From positions 1 through 64,000 of the forward strand of contig JAUCBJ010001698.1 in NCBI GenBank assembly GCA_032718475.1: 64,000 nucleotides of DNA, in the 5' to 3' direction. The notes beneath the pieces were generated by a model. That model saw only the letters and a program-made list of their open reading frames with translations. It ran no database searches and was not told where the DNA came from. Source of the DNA: Nemertoderma westbladi (Eukaryota > Xenacoelomorpha > Nemertodermatida > Nemertodermatidae). The position numbers and the translations under genes are program-made. Shown here in pieces: positions 1 through 14,100 of the stretch (positions are counted from its first letter, which is position 1; the number at the start of each line of letters is the position of its first letter).

Positions 1-365
1 ATACAACAATTAACTGAAGACAGGGTTATGGCATAGATTCATTGTTCTCTTAACTAATGAGGAATTGCACAACCTCAGTAGTATAATATTATTGCCAAAC
101 CCTGCACCACCCTGCGGGTATCGCGGATGAGACTCATTGGGTTGATATAATCGTTGTAGTCTATTATTTCATTTGGAAAATCGACCGTTACGAAATAGTG
201 CTTGAACTCATATCTGGAATGAATTAAATTCGATCTCAAAGTACCGATTAGCAATCACACTGCACTGACAGGGGACTTTAATCATGATACCACTGAATGT
301 GGCAACTTATGTGTAAAAAGTAAAACCATATCGGTAAAACCAATAATTCCATAAATTTTATAAAG
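1..365. other. AT-rich stretch, nothing recognised
   Basis: I see no coding signal, RNA gene or repeat structure here. It is probably intron or upstream sequence of the C2-domain gene, whose first visible exon starts at 2465 and whose 5' exons must lie further left. Confidence 0.4.
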
Positions 366-687
366 TTACTAAAGTTCATCTTCTTTAATAAAATCTAATA
401 ATTTATGCCTCTAGGGTCATCATCAGAGTAAACAATTACCGAACTAGACTACACTGGACTAACTGACTAATCAATATTGAAAAAACCTTATGTAAACGTC
501 TACGTCAATAGTAAATCTAATGTCGGAGAAGACCGAATGTAGAAGTTTATATTAGGTTTACATTAGGTTTTTTAATATTGATGAGTCAGTTAGTCCATTG
601 TAGTCTAGTTCGGTAATTGTTTACTCTGATGATGGCCCTAGAGGCAGAAATATATTAGATTTTATTAAAGAAGGTGAGTTTTAGTAA
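366..687. repeat. Foldback/MITE-like inverted repeat
   Basis: The left arm (about 366-488) reappears reverse-complemented as the right arm (about 565-687) with few mismatches, around a spacer of about 75 bp. The arms end TTACTAAA and TTTAGTAA. There is no ORF. It is a non-autonomous palindromic element of unknown family. Confidence 0.8.
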
Positions 688-761
688 CGAGGGAAGTCCC
701 CAACTCAGACCCCATAGAAAAATATGTTGTAAGATGCAATGGAGAAATTGCTTTGGTCACA

Positions 762-1517
762 TAACCCTATTAAACCCGGGGAGGGGGGTCAATATGACCC
801 CCCCCCCCGTGGTTTTTTTATTATAATTCTGAAACAAACGCAGTTGGGAATCTGAAATTTTATGACTTTTCCTAAAAATCTATTGTCTTCCTAGTAGTGT
901 AAACCGTTTTCAAAAATATTGGGTACTTTTCGAGTTATAGCACCATTTTTTAACCCTACTTTTGGCACTTTTTTTGACGTTTTTTGAAAATAACATTTCA
1001 TTAAATATGAATTGTAACATCTCTATTTTTGATTTACAACCGGTTTTTTGTTAGACTTTGTTAGAAATTTGATGGAATTCATATAAATTGATTTAGAAAT
1101 TTCAAACTTGTTTTTTTCGGTGGGGGCCAAATTTTGGTGCCAGCACCAAATTTTGGCACCCACCGAAAAAAACAAGTTTGAAATAAATTTCTAAATCAAT
1201 TTATATGAATTCCATCAAATTTCTAACACCAAAAAACCGGTGTAAATCAAAAATAGAGATGTTACAATTCATATTTAATGAAATGTAATTTTCAAAAAAC
1301 GTCTCAAAAAAAGTGCTAAAAGTAGGGTTAAAAAATGGTGCTATAACTCGAAAAGTACCCAATATTTTTGAAAACGGTTTTCACTACTAGGAAGACAATA
1401 GATTTTTAGGAAAAGTCATAAAATTTCAGATTCCCAACTGCGTTTGTTTCAGAATTATAATAAAAAAAACACGGGGGGGTTATATTGACCCCCCCCCCCC
1501 CGGGTTTAATAGGGTTA
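762..1517. repeat. Long palindromic (foldback) element with TAACCCTATTAAACCCGGG ends
   Basis: The two halves are reverse complements over almost their whole length, with the centre near 1138-1142. The outer ends read TAACCCTATTA and TAATAGGGTTA, followed inwards by G/C homopolymer runs around a GGTCAATATGACC word. No coding capacity is seen. Related ends occur at 6936-6951, 32298 and 56294-57736, so this is a multi-copy family in this genome. A TA target duplication is possible. Confidence 0.85.
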
Positions 1518-2464
1518 AAGAGATGCAGTAAACTTGGGTACAATAGGAATGAAAAAGTCTAACTTTAGCGTCTTTGGAACAGTTGCTAAATTTTCGAATC
1601 AGAAAATTACCCTTGTGGTATAAACTCGATAACTGATAAATGTTTAAATTGTCAAAAAAGATATGACCCAGGTACTTAAATAAGTCAACAGTGTCAAAGG
1701 ACTTACCATTTATCGAAATAGAATCTATTAAATCACATTACAAGACTTCGGAATGTAGCGCATAAATTTAGATTTCTTGATATTTGTAACTATAGAATGT
1801 CTGTCAGCATACAACAATATCACTGATTAAATTAATTGACTGTGTCAAATAATTTATTTAAACCGGCTATCTTAATATGCGTTCAATTCTATAGGCCTAT
1901 TGTAGAATATGCATTATTGAATACTCATAAATAAAGTATCATTGGAAAGGTACATCATATATATTATATATAGTGGACTAAAATGCATGTCTGACTTTTT
2001 GGATGGCCTTGAAGTGTGGAAAAGATTCAATGAAACCTTATCTGGAATTAATTAAATATGAAGGCGGCATTGGGCCGCCTGCACACCACCACCTCGAAAT
2101 CCCAGTGATTGAATTATTATTATAGGTATCAGTTTGATTTTGCGCAAGGACAATTGATTAGTGATATCAAACAGCAATGCAACACCTCATACAACACTAT
2201 AGTATTTTCCATCTATATAGTAATTACTAAGTAAGTAACTATGTAGCACAAAGAATATGATTAACATTGCCCAAGGAAATTTTTCAGGTTTCCATGAGAA
2301 GAAAATATTAATTAAATATTTAGTTATAGAAATTGGTCATTCATTGACACGTAATAAAATATACAATTGAGACCACAGATAATAAATAACTTTATTATAG
2401 AAAATAAGAAGGAAATTTTACCATAGCATAGCCTAGCTTTTATTCTATTATCTGTACGTTATAG
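1518..2464. other. Intronic or upstream sequence, nothing recognised
   Basis: This AT-rich sequence precedes the first visible exon of the C2 gene. It ends in a pyrimidine-rich tract and the TATAG acceptor used by the exon at 2465. I looked for a transmembrane-encoding exon and did not find a convincing one. Confidence 0.4.
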
Positions 2465-2693
2465 TTTTTGGAAGCGAAGAAGCACGAGATACAGACGACA
2501 AGTCAGTTCCACTGAGAGTGATGACACACCAAACTCGTCATTAGAGAAAGCGAAGACAAATGTAATCCCACCAACCAGTGATGTTGCAAAGATAGATGCT
2601 GTCAAGGATCGACGGTTCACCTGCGACACACTCCCCATAAATCCTGTGAAAAGTCTTCCTAAATCTCCCAAACGAATCGATGTTAGTTTACAA
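2465..2693 (+). CDS. C2 gene exon: juxtamembrane and linker segment
   Basis: The exon opens after TATAG and closes before GTAACC. It enters with one base of a split codon and exits in phase 0. The peptide starts FWKRRSTRYRRQ, the kind of basic stretch that follows a transmembrane helix, and continues as a Ser/Thr/Pro-rich linker to ...KRIDVSLQ. No other forward frame stays open through it. This is the least conserved part of the model, supported mainly by phase agreement with the next exon. Confidence 0.7.
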
Positions 2694-5130
2694 GTAACCT
2701 AACATTATAAGATAGCTTTAGTATTTAAAAATCATCATTATGGAAACTGAGGCACGAAGGATAACATTTTGAATATTGGCTCTTGTGGACCAATATGTAA
2801 TAATGTTGCATTGATAATAATATTTGATTTACATATCAATGTCCCCATGGCCTACTTAAATATTATTTAAGTAGGCCATGATGTCCCCCAATTCCCCACC
2901 CTCTGTGTCTTTTGTACTTTTAATAAATTAATAATATATATATATACTAAATTATGAAATAATATAAAGTAATAATATAAAATATTATTGGTAGTGTAAC
3001 CTATCAATGGGTGTCAAGTTAAAGACCATACCAACAAGCATTATCTAATATTTACAGTGCAGGCCAGGTTAAGTGTCATGATCGAGATATATGTAACAGC
3101 ATACTGGCTGGTGCAATGTTTGACTCAGATTGTTCTGCTAGTAGTAGTAGTGTTTTCAGGTACATAGAATAATCGACGACTTAGAACCCACTTCCTGATA
3201 AATTTGGGGTCGCTGCCGGTTAATTAATTGCAAAGCAAATCTTGGCAATGATCGCTCCTTCAATTTGTATTCTGTATTAGAACTTGCTCATGTTGGTGTG
3301 ATAAGCTCACGAACGATGTGCTTTTGAATTTGATTGTGGATCAATTCCTGACAAGACATTCCACGATGCCAGACCTATGATTTGTGATCCTTTATGTGTT
3401 ACATTGAAAACTATATGAGCATTGTATGAGTCGATGATCCTATTTAATCACATTGCAATATAGAATTTGAAATTGACATTGACATTGTCCTTGACTTTGA
3501 TACTACTACTACTGCTACTATAATCGGCCTACTGCATTGAAACTGCACATTGAGATGCAATGCCAGCTTAACAAAAACATTTTGTTACAACCATGTTATC
3601 CACAATTGTCAAGCCCAATGCAATGTGCATTAAGAATGCTATGCCGGCTTATCATCAAGTTTGCACCGCCACAACTCCCTATCCCCCATGACTTTCGCGA
3701 GATTATCCGCATCTTCAAGGCCAGTGTCCTTTAGGATGCGACTCACGAAAGTCATGGGCTGTTTCTCTCTACGGGGCTGCCAAAGCACAAGATTGTTCAA
3801 AGGCTGGTCCTCACGGCGAAATCAATATCCTGCAAAGTGGAGGCGGCTTTATTCAGTGTAAAGCTTGGGGCAACCAATGAGACACCTCCAATGTTATATA
3901 GTGTCTGGTTAGAGATGTGTGCATTGTACTTGACACAATGAACCCGACGTAGCATTCTTGTGAATGTGCCATCCAGAGATTTGGTGTCCTCAGCAGTTAG
4001 AGCCCAGCATAATTTTAGTAATTGTGTAAGCATCAGAATGTGAATCCGATTGGGTGTTCTATTGTAAAGTAACTTAATAAATGGCATTGAGCCGCTTTGT
4101 ATAGAGAGAGAGACAGATACAATGTGATTTTTATATACGTTGTTTTGTAATTGATATGATATCATGCATTTTATGAATTCCTCGAAAGTTATTGTTGTCT
4201 GCTAGTGTTATTTTTTTGTTCACTTTTACTGTCCTTGTCCCACCCATAGAAATTATTATTTTTCTCTCTACAATAATAATTAATCCCCTTCATTACTACG
4301 CAACAGTTGCATCACATTTATCCTTCGTAGAGGTTGGTTATTAAATATACTGGGTGTGGCACCATTTTGATTTCCTGTCAAACATAAAATTAAGTGATGG
4401 TCATTGATTCTCTGTCGCTCAATTTAATTGGTGTTTATGGGCGTTTTACAAAGCCCGTGTAACCTATTAATTTATTGTCTAATACTTGTTCCACAACTTA
4501 TGTGATTAGCAACCTTTTAATTGTATACTAGCTCAACCGGTACAATAACAGTACAGCACGTAGGCGTTCACCTTCACCCACTGTTTTGTTCAGTTGCTTT
4601 AGTTGTTCGCTAGTTGCAGGCGAAAGCTGGTAAAGAAGTCAAATTATGCTCCATGGCGCTTTAATGGAACACATTAAGTTGCACAACCTCTACACTACAG
4701 TAGTTTGTCAAGTTTACGAGATACTCTCGCTCGTTGCAACTTCCATTTTTAAACAAATTTACATGACACCTTAGAATTTATATTATACATTAATATAATT
4801 ACTTTACTTCCCGTCATGAAATCTAGAGCCACGCATTGAAATATATATATTTTGACTTTAAGAATTATCTGCTAAGCTTTTACAGTTGTCAACTTAAACT
4901 CGTATAATGATGTCATTTATGAGGATTTCAACCAACTTTAAAAATTAATATTATGAGGATTTCAACCAACTTTAAAAATTAATATTATCAATTTTAGGGA
5001 TCCGAAGGTGGAAGAAAAGTTAGTCTGCGAAGAAGTAGTTGTAACACGAAGTATGGGGAAATCAAAGTTGGACTGAAGTACACAAAAGAGGGCCGAATAC
5101 TTACACTACAAGTCTACAGAGGTATGTATG

Positions 5131-5164
<34 letters not shown>

Positions 5165-8100
5165 TGTATGTATGTATGTATGTATGTATGTATGTATGTA
5201 TATAGCTTATAAGAGATTTATTATTGATAATAGTAATGGTGATAATAAATTATTCTTCAATGTCATTTTGTCCAGATGATACCACCTCAAAATCATTCCT
5301 AGAATCGTAACCGATAACATTTCTATTTTTTGAATGTATTTTAGTATTTTACATTTTTACCTGACGAAAACCACCCAAACCACCACCACTAAAACACCCA
5401 AACTCCCTTACCCCTCCGGAAAAGTTAGTACCGGACAAAGAACCATGCAACACTGGTACCTTTGAATATTATATTAGGCCTACATTATAATATGTTTCAG
5501 CTGAAGATTTGGGAGTTTTCCAGTGTATCAATCATGTGAATGCCTACTTCAAAGCTTGTTTATTGCCGGGCAAATTACAGAAGCAGCAATCGCCTTGCGT
5601 TAGAGATACAGCAAATCCAACGTTTAACAAAGAAGTAACATTTACTGGTTACAATCTCCAACAATTAGATGATATTAAACTAAGGTATGTTGAATTTATA
5701 TTAGAACTTAATTAAACAATGGTTCCATAAGCAAAACAGAATCAATTTGTATTGAAAGATCTAAATACCATCTCCTAAACAACTTCAGGCAGTGTCTACC
5801 AAATAGAGAGACTTTCTCCATTCTACTGGTGCATAACGTAACCTGGATGTTGGGATTCTGTGGGGCCTTGATCATGTTCCTTTATACTTTGATTAGTTTT
5901 CAGTTTTAGCATCACTGTAGAATAGATGTCTCTAAACTCCCCTCCCAGACCCAGTAATGTAATATAGATTTACGCTCCTTATCCCAGAGTTTGTTCAAGG
6001 CGCATTATATGCTATAAAATTATACAATAATCGAGTTTTCATTGGAAAAACTAGTATTTCTACTTCATCCTTTTGTCAGCCCTATCATTTCCAAATTACT
6101 TCCAACCTAAAATGGGTGTTCTCAAAACAGGGTAGTAAAGTAAAGTTATTGGTAAATAATGAAACACGAGACACTGGAGTCAACCAAAAGGCTTCCCTCT
6201 TTGACATTTGTTGTCAATCCCATATGAATTAATCGATGCCCGATCTGATACTCTATTATTCAAAGTAGAGCACCCTCTTTCCAATCTGATCAAGTAGTAG
6301 CCACACCCAGACGTTGTTTACCAATTTATTAATCTCTTTGTTCGATGTGAATTTAACATCCCACCAACAATTTATATGTTAAGTCCCAATGATTCGACGA
6401 TGTCCATCACTCTAGCATTCTTGGAATCCATATTCCACTCCCGTGTCGAAGGTGATTATCATGTTCCACTCCAGTGGCAACTACACTCACTACAATAAAT
6501 ATACAGGTACATACTGTAGGCTCAAAGTTGCATTGTTTTACAGCTTCCTAGAAAATCCGTCCTACCTAATCTTAATTAATTTTTGCATCATTCGAATTTG
6601 ATCCGGATGTTATAAAATACAGTCTTAAGGGATTAATGATTCGTAATTAATAAATATTATAAGTTTCACTGCATTCAGTCTAGAGTTCGTATTTGAACAT
6701 ATTTTGATTAGTTTACTCTCAAAATTTATTTTCTATTACATCCACTCTTTTATTAGAACATAAATGTTAATGTTTCCGTTAAAATTAGTAGATTTTAGAG
6801 GGGTGGAGGGGTCAATATGACCCCCCCCCCCCCCCCCCACCCCCCGCTATTTGTACAACAAAAATAATGAAGGAATAAGAAGAAAATAATAATGAAAAGA
6901 GAATAATGAAAGGTACAAGAAGAAAAATAAAAGGTACTAATAGGGTTAACCAGATAGGGGGGAGGGGGGGGGGGGGGGGGGGGGAACTGGACGCAATAAA
7001 AATTCACCCCTCTCCAGGGGAAATTCGACGCAAATAATAGCTGATTACTCTCAAAAATGAAACTGTAACCTGTTCTATTGAGTTTAGTTTATTGTTTTGG
7101 TTAAAATAACTTGCCACTGTAACCTGCTCCTTTCCCTAAATTGAGAATTTAACATTGAGACGGCATATTAATTCGCCAAGGCGGGTTTTGAGTTCAGTCC
7201 CCCCCCCCCCCCCCCCCCTGTCTCATAAAATAAGGGGTGTGCAAGCCAAGTATTACCCTTTGACCTGGGGCTCAATACAAAACAAAAGCCGATTTACCTT
7301 TGAGTCATTGAAAGACTTACCAAATAAATTAGGAGTGAAAATAAGGTTTAATTTCTTTGAGAGTGGCCACGGCAATGGTTCCGTTGATGGTTTGGGAAGG
7401 TTAGTGAAGCGTACTGCCGCTGAGGCAATGCTCTGGGGGTATGTTTTCAACTCAGCCACCGATCTACTGAGCTGAATCTGAGTTCCACGACATTTAGGTA
7501 CATAAGCAGTGAATCTCTGGCGATCGAAATGCAAAGACTTCCTGGTCCTTCATCATATGGTAATCACCCGAGAATAGCTGCAAGATATAGAGTGGGTTGG
7601 GGGGAAATTTAAAATCCGCGATATTTCTTGCTATTTCGTGCAGAAGTGGTAATTTCTGTACTGACTTTCCAATCAGAAAAAAGTTAGTGAAATCAACAGC
7701 AAAGACCAACAAACCAGCAACAGCTAAGACAAGCAAACCAACAGGTAACCCACCAAACCCACAGCTAATGTAAGACTAACAATCCAACAGCAAAGACCAA
7801 CAGCGAAGACCATCAATTCCATATCTCCAAGAGGGAAGACCATCTTTTATGGCTTTGAATAGATTAATTTACGGGCAAAAGAACATTTGAATTTGAAACC
7901 CGAGACATTTACTTATATCTTTAAGTCAGTATTGTCTGTCACTGTCGGTGACCTTGACCGATTCAGTATTGTTTATCGAAGGCAACATTGGCGTTTATTG
8001 TAATTTGTGTTGCTAATTCAAATAAATCAGAATCGGAATCGTAATCCTTTGTTTATTCTGACAAGAACATGCTATGTACGATAGGCATACTGTATAGACC

Positions 8101-11100
8101 ACATACTGTACCTTGAAGTTACATTGTAGTCAAGGTGGTAATGTATGTGGCATTCGGTAATGTAATAACATTCAATGTCTACTTTAATTTTGTAGACCTT
8201 GAGAGGATAATTATTACTATTCAAAGTCTACATAAGTTTGTAGACCTTGAATTATTAATTCAAGGGACTACATAAGAATTGTATGTAGACCTTGAGCGAT
8301 TTATTTTAAATATTGCAGATAACTTTTTAGACATATTATCTTTATCTTTAAGTATGATATTTGAAAACACCTCGCACAGGCGGTTCCAATGATATATACT
8401 TTTATGTTTTTTTTTTTAATTTGAAAAAAAAATATTTTTGTTACATTATTTTTCACTCTATCTGAGCCAGTACCTTATAATATAAACCAGTAACTGATTA
8501 AATTTCAAAGGAATGTGTAAAAACAGCCTATTTATTTCCACGCAAAGGAAATATTAACAGAGTGGAAAAACCTACACTGACGGAGTGGAGAGTAAGGCAG
8601 GACGACGACCTTTATGTATCGCTATATCCCACCATAGTGGTAAACCGGTATTTTATGTTATCTTAATGAATTTTGATTATTCAATGCAAAATTAAAAAGC
8701 TCCATTCGTAAGTAGTAACATAATTATACAATTGGGTCTCTGGAATATGTGTTAAATAAGTGATGAATCATGTTGCATCGCTTATTTAACACATATTTTA
8801 GAGACCCAATTGTATAATTATCCTATCCATCAGCAGGCAATAAACACAACAATTGGGATAGACATATTGCCAGAGGCTGGCCGCCTTCTCATCTCTTTTC
8901 TATAAACCTCCAGCGATGGAGTGCTACAAGCACCTAAGTTCCTATTATTGATTTTTGATGGCGCCTTCAGCATTGTCATTGTTGGTCTCCAGAAACTGTT
9001 TGCCATCAGATAGGACATCCCAACTGCATGCATACGGGTTTTACGTTTCAATTGATGCACTGATGTGGGTATTGATATCAGAGCGGGACTGCAGATCAAA
9101 CCGGTGGATTGAGTTTGCTTGAAAGTTTCAGCATGAACATGGATTCAACAGATAATACTGGCAAGCAGGAGAAAGCAGGTTACGGGGGGAAGAGACAGAA
9201 AGGAGGTAAGCTGGTGTGGTGAAACCAATAGATATTGAGAAACAATTAGGATATAGCACTGGAAGAGAAACCCGGGACAAGTAGTTCAGTGCTTTTGTAA
9301 ATATATTAATCTGTATGTGTGTTGATCAGAATAATTATTAATTGTAATTATATATTTCACATTAATTAATCTTAATAATAAATATTATATTATATGATTT
9401 GTCCTTTAGGGTTCGGCTTTATAGTAAGAGTTCCATCATGTTTCAACGAGATAAATTCTTGGGGGAAGTTCGTATATCTCTTCGCGATACAAACCTTAAT
9501 CAAGGAGAACGAATGTGGTGTCACCTTGATTGCAAGTCATACACTGATGTTAGTACATATATGCATAAACAGTCTATAAACAGTTCACATTAAAAGTTGA
9601 TGTTCTAAAACTAATTATTATTATAACCTTTATTGTCTTATTTCAGTTTTAAGAGTTTTTGCGGACACCACTAAATCGTGACAACTTACCAATAAACTGC
9701 GAAAACAAGTGAAAAATCTAGGGATTCTAGTCTGTGTCGGCAAAACTATCGGAAACAGTTAGATCGTTAAAAAGAAAACTACCTCGATACATACAGGCTA
9801 TTATAAATATCGCACTTAATTTTAGTTTTTGATAAATTTTAAATTTAGTTACATATAAAAGGGGGTGCAATAAAATGGAGATTATGAAATAACTGAAGAC
9901 TATATTCACAGTATAAATTTATTTGCCATTGAATCCCCAAATGAGAAACTTAGTTCATTAACAATACAATTAATGGCTATAAATTACAAGTCATGATAAA
10001 CAACAGACAGGCTGACAACAGCACTCTTGTAAATATAGGTGCACCAAGTGTCTCGGTATGTGGCTCAGTACAAGCCAAGCAGTAGGGTCTATTTGAAAAA
10101 ATGGCGTCATTAACAGATGAAATCAAACCATTTGGAAGTAACTTTTGGAAATAACTCAGTCCCGCTAATTAGCACATAATTAGGGGTAATTGTGAGCCAA
10201 TACTTGAAGGAAAGGAGGTTGAACAGATAGGTATACTCACCTTCAACCATGAAAGCGACAAGGTTTTTGAACCATCAACATGATCAATCGTGAATTCTGA
10301 ATTGTATAGTGATCACAAATCTGTTCTACAGTTCATTTTGGCTCAACATCCCGAAACCTTTACAGCATTGGGCAAATTGCAGAATCACCAAGTAGAGTTC
10401 CAAGTTGATAAAACCGTGAAACCTATAGCAATGCACCCTCGACCAACACCATCCACCAAAGGTACCTACATATTACTACAAAATTATTACAAAATCATTA
10501 CGTATGTGTGTTTACAGGATTGCACGTTTATTTATCATTATCTTTTTACAATATTTTTAGGATCTCGGAATGTTGAACATTTCTGCGTGCTTCCACCAGC
10601 GTGCTAAAACTTTGTCAGTTACCATATTGAAAGCGAAAGATCTTCCAAGGAACCCTTTAACAGGAGGCCCAGGTGACTGACTATTATAATAAATTCCTAA
10701 ACCGTAGGTGTGAGTGGTAGTAGTATAAGTGGGTCACTTAGTAATCTGCGTGCAAAATGTATCACGATCAAACTGAGTCTGTGATTGGTTTACGTTATAG
10801 TTTATGGCACCACAACTCTCACAAGGAACAGTGAGAGTGAAGAGAAAATTTGGGAACATTATTTGGAAAAACAACCCGGGTGTAATAATTACCATGGACG
10901 ATATCGGATTATTGGGTTATTAGATCACACTAGAACCAACTAAAAAACTTCAATAAAACTAAAATTTCAATATCACAAAACATATTTAACGAAGGGCAAA
11001 TTTTTTGACTTCATAAGTAAAGATATGCGTTCATTTAATTTACAAAAATATTCAATATTATTAAACAATTATCATTTTCATTTCATGCACTACGAATTCT

Positions 11101-14100
11101 GAAATACTTGCTATAATGATAATATCAATAAATCTAGCGGACCTTCAAAAATCCCAATAAAAATAATTAAATTAATAACACCGAATATTATTATACCTGT
11201 AACATATACCGGGTGTACCATAATGATTGCCCCCAGGCCAGCCAAAACCCTCCTGAACTCCTGGACTCGAAAGAGCTCCTTCCCGGACGGTGGCAAAGGA
11301 TGTTAGCCCTTAAAAGGGCCGTTTTGGTTTGAGTTCAGTTTGATTATGCCACAGAATCACGACCTTCTCTAAAAGTAACATCTCTGATCCTGCCAACCAT
11401 ACGTTTTTCTTCAGAGCCATCGAAGATTGCACTGGAACTTGTCATTTTAATTACTTCAGTTAGGCCTAATTCAGTAAAATTACCAAAGATACACTAATAC
11501 CGGTAACTGAATACTGTAATATATTGCAGTACAGCAAAAGTCAGGCAGTAATAACTGTTATTAACCAAACAGGGCTGCAACCTGCAAAGCTGATGACTAA
11601 CGCTGACTAAATTATATATTTTTTTAATTGTGATTAAATCACAAAAATTGAAAAGTGAGATTGGTTTAAAGAATTACCTATAAGATTTTTATACTTTTGT
11701 ATTGGACCCTAAATTTTTGGACCCTAAATTTTTCTCTTTCGAATGATACAGGATATTACACTAAAGTACATGTCTGGCACTTTTGGCTGGCCAGGGGGGG
11801 GGGGGGACAATCGTTGTGGAACACCCGGTATAATAAACCAATGCCTTACGAAATCCCAATTTCCGAACAAAGTAAAATTATTAAATATTACTCCAATTTA
11901 TAAAAAAGGTAAGATGCTTCCAACTACAGACCTGCAGCGATGACTAGTCATTTTGCAAAAATATATGAACGTGTGATATATAATCAGGTAAATAAATTTA
12001 TAACGCACAATAAACAAATACATAAAAAACAATTCGGTTTCAGGAAGGGATACTCAACCACGGATGCAATAACATATATAACAGAGTGCTGGAGGGATAA
12101 ATTAAATAAGGGGGATCATGTGGCAGTGGCGTTCCTGGATCTGAGCAAGGCTTTCAATTCCGTAAACAGATCCATTTTACTAGAGAGGCTAACATCCTTA
12201 GGATTTCACTCGACATCGACAGGCCTGTTCGCGCTTTCAGACCTTTAGCAGTTTAACCTGCCAAATTTAGGTGTCTTCTAAGTTATAAATCGACTTTAGC
12301 CTATGACGAGTATTTGATACACTACATTAGCCGAAGCCAGCCTATGCGCGACCATTCACCTGCTGGATATACTCGGGAGACTGGATTCGGAAGCTCTGAC
12401 CTTATTGCGGTGTAGGCCTACTGTATTATTCGATTGATCGTTAATATATAATCTCTGACAAATATTATTCACTTTCGGGAAATACTAACAGTTCCTTTAG
12501 GACGTGGCGCTCTAAATATATAAACAGAGTTATGACTTATACTAAACACAACGGGATGGCTAATGATTCACGTATAAGGCGCATTCTTTAGGAGATGCTT
12601 TGTTATCTGTCACAGTCATGCACACTACCGCACAATGCTGCACACCGATCTGCCGACCTTCACTAATTTTAGTCACATATAAAGAGAACAGCAATTGACA
12701 CCTGTAGTGCCTATGAAATAGCATTAGATTCACTCCAAAACCAATATCATATAAGTCGCAATTGCTATATGTAACCGGTCTCTTACCTTCAGTATATCAA
12801 GAAGATGGGGTTTTATGATTATTTATCGATATTATCCAAATATAACAATATTCCATCAACAGATACAATTAATAACCGACAGTAAATAGCAGTAAAATAA
12901 TGCGGTGAAAGTTATGTATAGCATTTGAGTCTGACCAGTTTGGTTTGATATGTGCTGACTTGATATGGTTTGATAACAGTTATACGTTTCGGTAATCAAA
13001 GCCGTTCTAATGTTTGGATAAAGTCTGAAACACAGAATAATTCCATAGCCGATGTTCTGGCATCAGGAAAAAAGGTAAACATAAACCATAATGCATTGCG
13101 CGATTTCCCGGAGGCCTCTGTGCAAATAAAATGAAAATCGCTCTGATTGGTCGAGTGAGTGAACAGAGTGAGCCTGAACAAAGAAAGCTCCACGAGTACA
13201 CTAAATCAGCTGATAGATGTCGTAATCTGAACTACACTGTATTAAGAGTATTTTGGCGCATTGCGACACAAAATGGCTTGTTATGTCCGCCAAAGTACAC
13301 ATACAGAAAAAACTGCTTTTTATGTCCGCTAAACACCGATACAGTAAGAAAACGGCTTTTTATGTCCGTTAAAACATCTACAGAGTACTTTGCGGGGAAA
13401 ATGACTAGCTAATTCCGCAAAAGCCTTTACACCGCTCCCAGAAAATGGGATTTAATTCTATAAAATATAAAAAATCACAGTTTCTAAAATATAAAAATAC
13501 TCTAAACAGTTAGTCTTTCTTGCGCGGACGGCGTTTACGCAGTTTTTTGAGGCTAGCAAGAGTCCTTTTCTCTTTGGGGCGAGCCACTTTACTAGGAGGG
13601 CTATAACTCCTGGGTGAAGGGTGCAATACAATTGCATCAGAAGGTTTAGGATTACGGTCGGTGTATCCACCGGTCGAGGTACCTGGTTGATCGATATCTA
13701 CTTCAGTGGAGCGAGGTCTAACGGCCTTTAGAGCGCGTCTTAGGACAGCAGCTCCTACTGGTCCCTGACGAGTCGTCTGGACAATAGCGGTAGGTGGACC
13801 GCGAGTGGTGAGAAACTTCCTCGGTTTAATGGTTCTTTCCAGCTCGCGTTCTCGGGCTCGATATTCGTAGGGCCGTCGATGTACTTCCTGTAACTCAGGG
13901 TGAGAGTTGATGAACAAATCGCCATACTCAGGGTCTTGACGGATGAAATTGGTCAAATTGTATGAATTAATATCGTTAGGATTGATATTCCTGAGATATT
14001 TACGAACAAATTTGGTGGAAATACACTCACCTACACGCTTCATTAGTTCGTAACTCGGTGTGCGCGATTTTTGTTCAACAGACGCGAATAGATAAGGATG

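Larger units (their letters stand above)
2694..4997 (+). other. Intron 1 of the visible C2 gene
   Basis: It contains a 16-bp perfect hairpin near 2847-2880, a LINE C-terminal relic on the minus strand (about 3640-4170), and a 34-bp tandem duplication (4918-4985). The rest is featureless AT-rich sequence. Confidence 0.65.
5685..9409 (+). other. Intron 3 of the visible C2 gene
   Basis: About 3.7 kb of AT-rich intron. It holds a truncated member of the TAACCCTAT foldback family (6783-6951) followed by a G-run (6963-6984), a C-homopolymer (7200-7218), a coding relic (7269-7475) and a 100-bp palindrome (8721-8820). I see nothing else. Confidence 0.6.

Noticed and set aside
6795-7007. Minus-strand ORF with a poly-Pro run
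   Set aside because: It is only the translation of G/C homopolymers and AT-rich repeat sequence.
8830-9099. 89-codon minus-strand ORF
   Set aside because: No recognised motif. It lies next to a palindromic repeat in an intron, and I cannot support it as a gene.
13131-13412. 93-codon ORF in LTR of element A (also 30304-30585)
   Set aside because: It lies wholly inside the LTR, has no recognisable motif, and includes translated TTTATGTCCG repeats.
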